From contig JADGCJ010000122.1 in assembly GCA_015229045.1 (NCBI GenBank), forward strand, positions 1-9,825: a DNA stretch of 9,825 nucleotides. The letters run 5' to 3'. The stretch comes from Magnetococcales bacterium. Its GTDB lineage: Bacteria > Pseudomonadota > Magnetococcia > Magnetococcales > DC0425bin3. The translations under genes and the position numbers were made by a program. The notes beneath the pieces were generated by a model. The model worked only from the letters and a program-made list of their open reading frames with translations, searched no databases and had not been told where the DNA came from. This document shows positions 1 to 5,971 of this stretch, piece by piece. The number at the start of each line of letters is the position of its first letter. Positions within the stretch are counted from its first letter, which is position 1.

Positions 1-50
1 GCGCTGCCCCCAGACCCCCGCTGAGGGGGCAGGCGGAGCCTCCCCCTCAG
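1..50. repeat. Partial GC-rich dispersed hairpin repeat at the window edge
   Basis: Bases 21-29 (ctgaggggg) and 42-50 (ccccctcag) are perfect reverse complements, and the bases between them add an inner stem (31-34 with 38-41, loop gga). Bases 5-11 can instead pair with 25-31, so two folds compete. Read on the minus strand, the order of motifs (GGAGTCT, a G-run, GGCTCC, then GGGGGTCTGGGGGCA) has the same architecture as the repeat at 6673-6750. I read it as a diverged, inverted member of that family, cut by the window start. No T-run follows on the plus strand, so it is not a typical intrinsic terminator. Confidence 0.6.
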
Positions 51-156
51 ACTCCACCAACCACTTTTATATTTAAAAAAACGGGTGAATTGATCGAAAA
101 TTTGCACAAAATACTAACGCCGTTTCCCAGAGACCGAATTTTCAGGGGGATCCAAG

Positions 157-2238
157 ATGACCATCATCGACAATCGCCTGATTCGCAACATTGCCCTGAT
201 CGCCCATGGTGGCGGTGGCAAGACAACCCTGGCCGAAACCCTGTTGTTCAATGCCAAGTCCGTCGCCAAACGTGGCGTGGTCGAACGTGGCACCACCGTC
301 ATGAGTACCGAACCGGAAGAGGTGGCACGCCACATCACCACCATGCCGCACGTCGCCCACTATACCTGGCGGGAGTGCCTGGTCAATCTGGTCGACACCC
401 CTGGATATATTGATTTTTTGGAGGCCACACGCGGGGTGTTGTCGGTGGTGGGAGGGGCGGTGCTTCTCTTTTCCGGCGAGTCTGGCGTCAAACCGGAAAC
501 CGAACGCCTCGCCGACATGATCCACGATGCCCTGGTGCCCACCATCGGTTTTATCAACGAAATGGACAAACCCCGAGCCGATTTCATCCGCACCCTGGGC
601 GAAATCGAACAAGTCCTGGGTGTCACGGCGTTGCCGCTGACCATTCCCATCGGCAGCGGCGAGACGTTCCAGGGGATCGTTGACCTGATTCCCATGACGG
701 CCTGGTCGGCCAGGGAGGGGGTTTTTACACAGATCGATTTCCCGGCCAGCGCCCGCGACGACGCCGAACACTACCGGCAGCAGCTGGTCGAGAAAATTGT
801 CGAAGCCGACGATGCCCTCCTGGAAAAATTCTTGGAAGAGGAGACGTCGCCGCCCGATGAGGTGTTGCATCAGGGCTTGAAGGAAGCGCTCCTGACCCGG
901 CGTCTGTTGCCCATCTTTTGTGGTTCGGCGCTGGCCAATATCGGGGTACGCGCCCTGGCCAACGGCATTGTCCAGTACATGCCCAATCCCCGGGACAAGG
1001 CGATCATCAAACCCATCGAAGGCAAAAACCCCGAGCAGGGTGACCAGACGGAGAGGCGCCAACCCCTGCCGACGGATCCCTTCTCGGCGGTGGTGTTCAA
1101 GACCGCCATCGATCCCTACTCGGGCAAGCTCTCCGTCCTGCGGGTCTTTTCCGGCGTTCTGGAGGCGGAGCGGGAGGTTTACAACGGCACCCGCCGTGTC
1201 AAGGAGAAGGGGGGACGGCTGTTCAGGTTGATGGGCAAGGAGATGGTGCCCGTGGAGCGCCTCAGCGCCGGTGAGATGGGCGCCGTGGCCAAACTGGCCC
1301 AGACCCAGACCGGCGATACCCTGTGCGCCATCGATCACCCCATCCATTTCGAGCGGGTCAGCTATCTGGACCCCCCTCTGGCCTTTGCCGTGGAGGTGGA
1401 TGCCAAAACCGAAGACAAGGCATCGACGGGTCTGAGTCGTCTGGCCGAAGAGGATCCCACTCTGCGCTTTTTTCGGGACCAGGAGACCAACGAGATGATT
1501 CTGGCCGGCATGGGACAGACCCATCTGGCCGTGGTGCTGGATCGGCTCAAGCGCAAGTTTGGCGCCCTCGCCACCTTGAAAACGCCCCGGGTTCCCTATC
1601 GGGAGACCATCACTCGCAAGGTGCGGGTGCAGGGGCGTCTGAAAAAACAGACCGGCGGTCGTGGTCAGTTTGGCGACTGCTGGATCGAGATGGAACCCTT
1701 GCCACGCGGCGGCGGGTTTGTCTTTGAAGATGCCATTGTCGGCGGGGTCGTTCCCCGGCAGTTCATCCCTTCGGTCGAGAAGGGTATCCGCGAGGCGATC
1801 CCGGCCGGGGTGGTGGGTGGCTACCCGGTGGTCGATTTCAAGGTGCGGCTGGTCGATGGCAGTCACCATTCGGTGGACTCGTCCGACAACGCCTTCCGGA
1901 TTGCCGGTTCCATGGCCTTCCGCAAGGGCATGGAAGAGGCAGGCGCCGTCATCCTGGAACCCATCATGCAAATGGATGTGACAGTACCCGACGAGGTGGT
2001 CGGCGATGTGATTGGCGATCTCAACAGCCGTCGTGGCCGGATTACGGGTGTCGTGTCACGTGCCGGGGTGCAGGTGGTCCATGCCGAGGCCCCCATGGCC
2101 GAACTCCTCGACTATGGCAATGTCTTGAACGCCATCACCTCGGGTCGTGGTCTGTACACCATGCGCATCGGCACCTATCAAGAGGTTCCCAGTCATATTG
2201 CCCGCAAAGTGCTGGAAGCCCAGAAACCCAAGGGGTGA
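157..2238 (+). CDS. EF-G-like translational GTPase (elongation factor G paralogue)
   Basis: A 693-residue, full-length relative of elongation factor G, the ribosomal translocation GTPase. The P-loop is AHGGGGKTT (residues 16-24), switch II is DTPGYIDF (80-87), the base-recognition motif is NEMD (134-137) and G5 is near CGSA (255-258). Domain II follows at about 305-400. Domain IV carries TGGRGQFG, and domain V begins near the LEPIMQMDV segment. Two signature positions differ from housekeeping EF-G: Tyr replaces the switch-II His of DTPGH, and Glu replaces Lys in NKMD. DTPGY is typical of the EF-G-like paralogue class (Thermus EF-G-2 type). No rpsL, rpsG or tuf lies nearby, which also argues that this is not the str-operon fusA. 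The ATG at 157 has AGGGGGA six bases upstream. The family call is firm; the physiological role (translocation, recycling or stress) cannot be read from sequence. Confidence 0.93.
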   Translation: MTIIDNRLIRNIALIAHGGGGKTTLAETLLFNAKSVAKRGVVERGTTVMSTEPEEVARHITTMPHVAHYTWRECLVNLVDTPGYIDFLEATRGVLSVVGGAVLLFSGESGVKPETERLADMIHDALVPTIGFINEMDKPRADFIRTLGEIEQVLGVTALPLTIPIGSGETFQGIVDLIPMTAWSAREGVFTQIDFPASARDDAEHYRQQLVEKIVEADDALLEKFLEEETSPPDEVLHQGLKEALLTRRLLPIFCGSALANIGVRALANGIVQYMPNPRDKAIIKPIEGKNPEQGDQTERRQPLPTDPFSAVVFKTAIDPYSGKLSVLRVFSGVLEAEREVYNGTRRVKEKGGRLFRLMGKEMVPVERLSAGEMGAVAKLAQTQTGDTLCAIDHPIHFERVSYLDPPLAFAVEVDAKTEDKASTGLSRLAEEDPTLRFFRDQETNEMILAGMGQTHLAVVLDRLKRKFGALATLKTPRVPYRETITRKVRVQGRLKKQTGGRGQFGDCWIEMEPLPRGGGFVFEDAIVGGVVPRQFIPSVEKGIREAIPAGVVGGYPVVDFKVRLVDGSHHSVDSSDNAFRIAGSMAFRKGMEEAGAVILEPIMQMDVTVPDEVVGDVIGDLNSRRGRITGVVSRAGVQVVHAEAPMAELLDYGNVLNAITSGRGLYTMRIGTYQEVPSHIARKVLEAQKPKG

Positions 2239-2266
2239 GGAGCACATTTCGCTTCATCTTTCCGCC

Positions 2267-2297
2267 AGAGTGCCGATCTTAAGCCTTAAGAGACTCT
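2267..2297. promoter_or_regulatory. Perfect 15-bp dyad (tcttaag-c-cttaaga) in an extended stem
   Basis: Positions 2277-2283 and 2285-2291 form a perfect palindrome around one central C. A second pair, agagt (2267-2271) with actct (2293-2297), can extend it. It sits 36 bases upstream of the small ORF start at 2328 and 39 bases after the EF-G-like stop codon. It could be an operator or a transcript structure between the two genes. A palindrome of this length could arise by chance in 10 kb. Confidence 0.25.
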
Positions 2298-2327
2298 CTC
2301 TCTGTCGAAGTCAGGAAGGAGAAGCAC

Positions 2328-2534
2328 ATGTGGAGTGTATCCCAGGCCGGTATGGCCATGGTCTTTGGTTCCATCGCTCGGCAGCAGGGTCAGGGCGGTG
2401 TGGTGCAGAGGAGCGCCGGGGTGCGTGGCAGGGAGTCGCAGCAACCCCGCAGTCACAATCAAAGTCAGGATGATGAAGGGTCTGATTTTCATGCCCTTTT
2501 CATGCGGGCCTTGGAAGAAGATGACACAGAATGA
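2328..2534 (+). CDS. Small hypothetical protein (68 aa), strong ribosome binding site
   Basis: I do not recognise this protein. It starts MWSVSQAGMAMVFGSIARQQ, has a Gly/Gln/Ser/Arg-rich middle and ends in an acidic tail (EEDDTE); no signal peptide or membrane segment is evident. The case for it is contextual. AGGAAGGAG (2313-2321) lies six bases before the ATG, a near-ideal Shine-Dalgarno. Codon choice resembles the neighbouring genes. A strong plus-strand terminator follows 104 bases after the stop. It probably shares a transcript with the EF-G-like gene 89 bases upstream. A competing minus-strand frame (2492 down to 2286) would encode a peptide with a hydrophobic N-terminus starting MKIRPFIILTLIV, but it has only a poorly spaced AAAAGGG upstream and no terminator. 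I favour the plus-strand frame with moderate confidence. Confidence 0.5.
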   Translation: MWSVSQAGMAMVFGSIARQQGQGGVVQRSAGVRGRESQQPRSHNQSQDDEGSDFHALFMRALEEDDTE

Positions 2535-2638
2535 CACTCATGGCTGGGGGAACTCTTCCTCCACCCTCCGATCATGAAGAGTCGCTGTGCGACTTGCATG
2601 GTCAATAGACGAAACGTTCAGAAAAGTGATGTGGAGAC

Positions 2639-2678
2639 CCGGGAGGAAGAGAGAGATCTTTTCCTCCCGGCGTTTTTT
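2639..2678 (+). terminator. Rho-independent terminator after the EF-G-like/small ORF unit
   Basis: The arms ccgggaggaa (2639-2648) and ttcctcccgg (2661-2670) are perfectly complementary. Inner pairs 2649-2652 with 2657-2660 lengthen the stem to about 14 bp with a GAGA loop. Two bases later comes a run of six T (2673-2678). The orientation fits termination of plus-strand transcription. There is no matching T-run for the minus strand, so it does not explain the end of bamD. Confidence 0.85.
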
Positions 2679-2699
2679 GGGGTGGATCCCCGATCAATA

Positions 2700-2730
2700 C
2701 GGATGCCGTCTACTTTTGTGGTGGCATCCG
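2700..2730 (-). other. Hairpin spanning the 3' end of bamD
   Basis: The arms cggatgcc (2700-2707) and ggcatccg (2723-2730) are perfect reverse complements and bracket the bamD stop codon (2710-2712). No U-tract follows on the minus-strand transcript, so this may protect the mRNA 3' end or assist termination rather than act as a classical terminator. Confidence 0.35.
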
Positions 2731-3588
2731 GTCCGTCAAGCCCGGAACCCCGGGCGCGATTCCTTCAAAGAATCCTTTCAGGAACGACCCTTCGTCCAGG
2801 GATTTGCGCAGGGCCAGCAGGTCATCCTTGGTGAGGGTTCCCTGTTTGTCCACCATGACCTTGGCCTGGTGGTAAAACAGACTTTGCGGAAAATTGTGGC
2901 CCAGGACAGCTGCGTAGTGACGGGCATCCTCGACCATACCCAGATGCAGAGAGGTCAACACCAGGCTGAACAGGGCCTCTTCCGCATAGGGGGTACGGCT
3001 GAAATCCTGGTTTTCCACCACGCGCCGGAAGCGGTTGGCGGCAGCGATGAATTGATCCCGATCCAGATAGAAGCGGCCCACGACCACCTCCTGGGCTGCC
3101 AAGCGGTCGTTGCACAGACGGAGCATTTTTTGCGCCTCCTGGGCGTAATCCCCTTCCGGGAAGCGCACGATCACCTCGCGCAGGGCGACGGCGGCCTGCC
3201 GGGTGCGATTCTGGTCACGCAGGGGATCCGAAATGCGCATGAAATCGGCCAGTCCGCGCATGTAATAGGCATAGGCGACGCTGTTGTGGCGCGGATGGAG
3301 GCGAATGAAACGCTCCGCCGTGCCGGAGGATTCGTCAAACTCCTCCTTCTTGAACTGGGTATAGATCATGATGAGCTGTGCGCGGACAGCCCAGGGGGAA
3401 AAAGGGTGTTTCTGGTCTATCTCCTGGAACAGTTTCGTCGCCGTCGTGTAGCGTTTTTCCTGCAACGCCGCAATTGCTTCCCGATAGAGTACTTCGGGTG
3501 GGTCGTTTCTCTCTTTTTCCGGCGTGGTGCCGCACCCTGTCATGAGCAGGAGAGCAACCAGTAAAATAGACGACAACCGATTGATCAT
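2710..3588 (-). CDS. bamD: Outer membrane protein assembly factor BamD (lipoprotein)
   Basis: A 292-residue lipoprotein component of the BAM complex, which inserts beta-barrel proteins into the outer membrane from the periplasmic side. The N-terminus is a lipoprotein signal: a basic start (MINR), a hydrophobic stretch (8-16) and lipobox MTGC with the lipidated Cys at 19. The remainder is TPR-like helical repeats (about 30-235), including HPFSPWAVRAQLIMIY (61-76) and YYMRGLADF (108-116), both hallmark BamD/YfiO segments. The length is slightly above the E. coli protein because of a C-terminal extension. I chose the ATG at 3588 over an upstream start at 3732 because it places the signal peptide at the N-terminus and has AAGGA about 11 bases upstream. 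It is divergent from the aspartic protease gene across a 142-bp gap, and its transcript would run towards the terminator region at 2639-2678. Confidence 0.93.
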   Translation of the reverse strand: MINRLSSILLVALLLMTGCGTTPEKERNDPPEVLYREAIAALQEKRYTTATKLFQEIDQKHPFSPWAVRAQLIMIYTQFKKEEFDESSGTAERFIRLHPRHNSVAYAYYMRGLADFMRISDPLRDQNRTRQAAVALREVIVRFPEGDYAQEAQKMLRLCNDRLAAQEVVVGRFYLDRDQFIAAANRFRRVVENQDFSRTPYAEEALFSLVLTSLHLGMVEDARHYAAVLGHNFPQSLFYHQAKVMVDKQGTLTKDDLLALRKSLDEGSFLKGFFEGIAPGVPGLTDRMPPQK

Positions 3589-3730
3589 GAATGAAATATC
3601 CTTATTTTTTCCGGCCAGATTTCGCTGTGCGGGTACCCATCCCTGATCTGTCTGATCAGCATGACGCATGATACAATGAATTCTGGTTGGCAGACGAGGG
3701 GGTATCCACACTGTTGTGGGGAGAGGCACC

Positions 3731-4111
3731 ATGGGACTGATTCATGTCGATTTAGCTCTGAGAAACCCCATTCTGGGGTTGGAAATGATGGTGTGTGCCA
3801 TGGCCGACAGTGGCGCTCTCCTGATGTGCATTCCCCAACATGTTGCCTTGCAACTGCAATTACAGGAATTGGAGAAGCGCGAAGTCACCCTGGCAGATGG
3901 CAGCCGACATCTGGTGCCCTACGTTGGCCCGTTGGAAATTCGTTTTGCCAACCGTCGTTGTTATTCCGGGGCGCTGGTGTTGGGTCATGAGCCTCTGCTG
4001 GGCGCTGTGCCCATGGAAGATTTGGATGTCATCATCAATCCAACTCAACAAAAGCTCATGGTCAATCCTGAAAGTCCGAACATCGCCATGGCGCCGGTGA
4101 AAGCAACGTGA
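3731..4111 (+). CDS. Clan AA (retropepsin-like) aspartic protease, single-domain
   Basis: A 126-residue protein of the small bacterial retropepsin-like family. The catalytic loop is ADSGA (25-29), with Asp26-Ser27-Gly28 in place of the commoner Asp-Thr-Gly; both forms occur in aspartic proteases. It is followed by CIPQHVALQLQLQELEKR and REVTLADGSRHLVPYVGP, and the late hydrophobic-Gly motif is LLGAVPMEDLD (89-99). With one catalytic Asp per chain, an active enzyme would be a homodimer, as in retroviral proteases. There is no signal peptide, so it is probably cytoplasmic. The ATG at 3731 has GGGGAGAGG (3718-3726) upstream and gives the usual family N-terminus; an in-frame start at 3716 is less likely. 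It is divergent from bamD and 124 bases before the coaBC start. Substrate unknown; the neighbours do not show one. Confidence 0.85.
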   Translation: MGLIHVDLALRNPILGLEMMVCAMADSGALLMCIPQHVALQLQLQELEKREVTLADGSRHLVPYVGPLEIRFANRRCYSGALVLGHEPLLGAVPMEDLDVIINPTQQKLMVNPESPNIAMAPVKAT

Positions 4112-4135
4112 CAGTTACCTGTTTTTTACACGAAA

Positions 4136-4158
4136 GACACCATATCCGGTATGGTGTC
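4136..4158. promoter_or_regulatory. Perfect 9-bp inverted repeat upstream of coaBC
   Basis: The arms gacaccata (4136-4144) and tatggtgtc (4150-4158) surround a 5-base loop. It lies 25 bases after the protease stop codon and ends 17 bases before the first TATAAT at 4175. It could form a hairpin that ends the protease transcript, although no T-run follows on the plus strand, or it could be an operator covering the -35 region of the coaBC promoter. The sequence alone does not decide between these. Confidence 0.45.
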
Positions 4159-4174
4159 GGCGTGGTGAGGTGCT

Positions 4175-4199
4175 TATAATAATATTCAGAAATTATAAT
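4175..4199 (+). promoter_or_regulatory. AT-rich promoter region with two perfect -10 hexamers (coaBC)
   Basis: TATAAT occurs at 4175-4180 and again at 4194-4199 in an AT-rich patch unlike the surrounding GC-rich DNA, 37 to 61 bases before the favoured coaBC start. No good TTGACA match sits at 16-18 bases from either, so one or both boxes may depend on an activator or be unused. The patch supports a promoter here and a coaBC start downstream of it. Confidence 0.4.
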
Positions 4200-4235
4200 T
4201 TTCCATCGGTGATCAGGCAGAAAGAGGAGCGATCC

Positions 4236-5459
4236 TTGGGGTTTTGGGCGCATCGACATGTGGTGTTGGGGATCGGTGGAGGCATTGCTGCCTGTAAGTC
4301 CCTGGATGTGATCCGGCGTCTGCGCGAGGCCGGGGCCGAGGTGACTGTGGTGGTCACCGCCGCTGCCCTGGAGTTTGTCACCCGGGTGACGTTGCAAACC
4401 CTCTCTGGACAGATGGTCCACGATGCCCTGTTCAATCTGGACCAGGAACGGACGATGGATCACATCCGTCTGGCCCGGACCGGGGATCTGCTGGTGGTTG
4501 CCCCGGCCACGGCTGACCTCCTGGCGCGCATGGCTGCCGGGATGGCCAACGATCTGTTGAGTACCGTGTTGCTCGCTCGTCGCGGGCCGGTCCTTGTGGC
4601 GCCAGCCATGAATACGGCCATGTGGGAACACCCCGCCACGCAACGCAACTGTGCCACTCTGCGTGCTGACGGGGTCCATTTTGTCGGTCCGGCCAGCGGG
4701 CCGCTGGCCTGCGGCGAACAGGGACCGGGACGCCTGGTGGAGAGTGACGTCCTGATGGAAGCCATGGTGCGGGTGTTGGCGCCCAAACCTCTGGCGGGAT
4801 GGACCATTCTGGTGACGGCAGGCCCCACCCGGGAGGAGTTGGATCCGGTGCGCTTTTTGTCAAACCATTCGTCGGGAAAGATGGGGTGGGCCGTTGCCCA
4901 GGCTGCTCTGCGCGCCGGGGCCGAGGTGATCCTGGTGCATGGCCCGGTCGCCATGTCGCCACCCTGGGGGGCACATGCCATCCCGGTCACCTCCGCCCGA
5001 GAGATGGATGCTGCTGCCCGGCAATACTGGCCCACCTGTCAGGCCGCCGTCCTGACCGCAGCCGTGGGGGATTATCGTCCGGCAAACCGTGAGTCGCTGA
5101 AAATCAAGAAAAGTGTCGATCACCCTTCGATAACCCTCAATCTGATGCAAAATCCGGATATTCTGGCCGGATTGGTGGCCATGCGGCAACCTGGCCAGAT
5201 GGTGGTCGGTTTTGCAGCGGAGACCGGCCCACAGGCAGTGGCGTTGGGCCAACAAAAGCTGGCGCGAAAAAAATGTGATTTGTTGGTGGTCAACGATGTC
5301 CTGGAGAGCGGTTCCGGCTTTGGTGTCGATACCAACCGGGTGACCCTGCTGACCCCGGATGGGGGTGAGGAGTGTTGGCCGCTCCTGGACAAGGAGGCTG
5401 TGGCGGATCGTCTCATGGAAAAACTGGTTCGACGTCTCGGCAAGGAAAGCACTCTCTGA
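4236..5459 (+). CDS. coaBC: CoaBC: phosphopantothenoylcysteine decarboxylase / phosphopantothenate-cysteine ligase
   Basis: Bifunctional flavoprotein of coenzyme A synthesis: the CoaB half joins cysteine to 4'-phosphopantothenate and the CoaC half decarboxylates the product to 4'-phosphopantetheine. Counting from the TTG at 4236 (407 residues), the CoaC half shows GIGGGIAACKS, His76 in MDHIRLAR, the PAMN motif with Asn126, and the active-site flap ACGEQGPGR with Cys159. These sit one residue from E. coli His75, Asn125 and Cys158. The CoaB half shows TAGPTREELDPVR, SNHSSGKMG, AAVGDYRP, and KIKKS with Lys289. The TTG start is chosen because AGAGGAG (4223-4229) lies six bases upstream and it gives the standard N-terminus; a GTG at 4170 would add 22 unusual residues, translate the AT-rich promoter patch and has a poor ribosome site. 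It is followed 34 bases later by the rrf2 gene. Function is near certain; the start is likely. Confidence 0.95.
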   Translation: MGFWAHRHVVLGIGGGIAACKSLDVIRRLREAGAEVTVVVTAAALEFVTRVTLQTLSGQMVHDALFNLDQERTMDHIRLARTGDLLVVAPATADLLARMAAGMANDLLSTVLLARRGPVLVAPAMNTAMWEHPATQRNCATLRADGVHFVGPASGPLACGEQGPGRLVESDVLMEAMVRVLAPKPLAGWTILVTAGPTREELDPVRFLSNHSSGKMGWAVAQAALRAGAEVILVHGPVAMSPPWGAHAIPVTSAREMDAAARQYWPTCQAAVLTAAVGDYRPANRESLKIKKSVDHPSITLNLMQNPDILAGLVAMRQPGQMVVGFAAETGPQAVALGQQKLARKKCDLLVVNDVLESGSGFGVDTNRVTLLTPDGGEECWPLLDKEAVADRLMEKLVRRLGKESTL

Positions 5460-5493
5460 CAGGTGGCGTCGCGGGATCAGGAGGACACGACAT

Positions 5494-5958
5494 ATGATGA
5501 AATTTTCCAAAAAACTGGTGTGTGCCATCGAAGCGGTGGTCGATATTGCCTACAACTCCAAGGGCAGGCCGGTCCAGAGTCGCGACGTGACCCATCGTCA
5601 GGGAGTTCCGCAGCGCTATCTGGAGCAGATGATGCAACGCCTGGTCAAGGCCGGTATCCTGAAGGGTGTGCGCGGTCCCCGGGGTGGGTATGTCCTGGCC
5701 AGAGAGCGATCACGTATCAGCGTGGGTGACATTGCCCGGGCGGCGATGTATCTGGAAAAAAAGGTGATCGAAACCGCCTGGCCCGAACAGGTGGCCAACG
5801 GTCCCATCGGCAAAAAAGTGATTCGTCCCCTGTGGGCCGAGTTTGAGTGGCAAATCCTGGAGATGATGGATCGGGTCACCCTGGATGATCTGATCGCCAG
5901 GGCACGGCGGGCTGGCATCTCCGGTCATGTGATGCAGTGTTTCTCCTGCGCCGTTTGA
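5494..5958 (+). CDS. Rrf2-family transcriptional regulator without the IscR cysteine cluster
   Basis: A 154-residue winged-helix DNA-binding protein of the Rrf2 family (IscR, NsrR, CymR relatives). The HTH region is seen from SKKLVCAIEAVVDIAYN (5-21) through the recognition-helix segment QRYLEQMMQRLVKAG (40-54), with wing GPRGGYVLAR (61-70). The central loop that carries three cluster-ligating cysteines in IscR has none here. The only cysteines are Cys10, inside the HTH, and Cys149 and Cys152 in a C-terminal CFSC. It is therefore unlikely to hold an IscR-type iron-sulfur cluster and may respond to a ligand or a protein partner, as CymR does, or to thiol oxidation. The ATG at 5494 is preceded by AGGAGG (5479-5484). 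It lies between coaBC and the E1-like gene, whose GTG follows 13 bases after its stop. Confidence 0.88.
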   Translation: MMKFSKKLVCAIEAVVDIAYNSKGRPVQSRDVTHRQGVPQRYLEQMMQRLVKAGILKGVRGPRGGYVLARERSRISVGDIARAAMYLEKKVIETAWPEQVANGPIGKKVIRPLWAEFEWQILEMMDRVTLDDLIARARRAGISGHVMQCFSCAV

Positions 5959-5971
5959 GCGGCGAACGATC

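Noticed and set aside
142..1971. A 609-codon open frame on the minus strand opposite the EF-G-like gene
   Set aside because: It is an antisense shadow created by the codon bias of the plus-strand gene. The translation is rich in His, Gln and Gly with no recognisable domain, whereas the plus-strand protein has all GTPase motifs.
2587..3564. A 325-codon open frame on the plus strand opposite bamD
   Set aside because: Antisense shadow: bamD has a lipobox and BamD-specific segments, and the plus-strand frame crosses the intrinsic terminator.
3643..3677. A tacaat -10-like hexamer (3672-3677) before the aspartic protease gene
   Set aside because: It matches five of six bases, but no acceptable -35 lies at the right distance, so it is too weak to call as a promoter.
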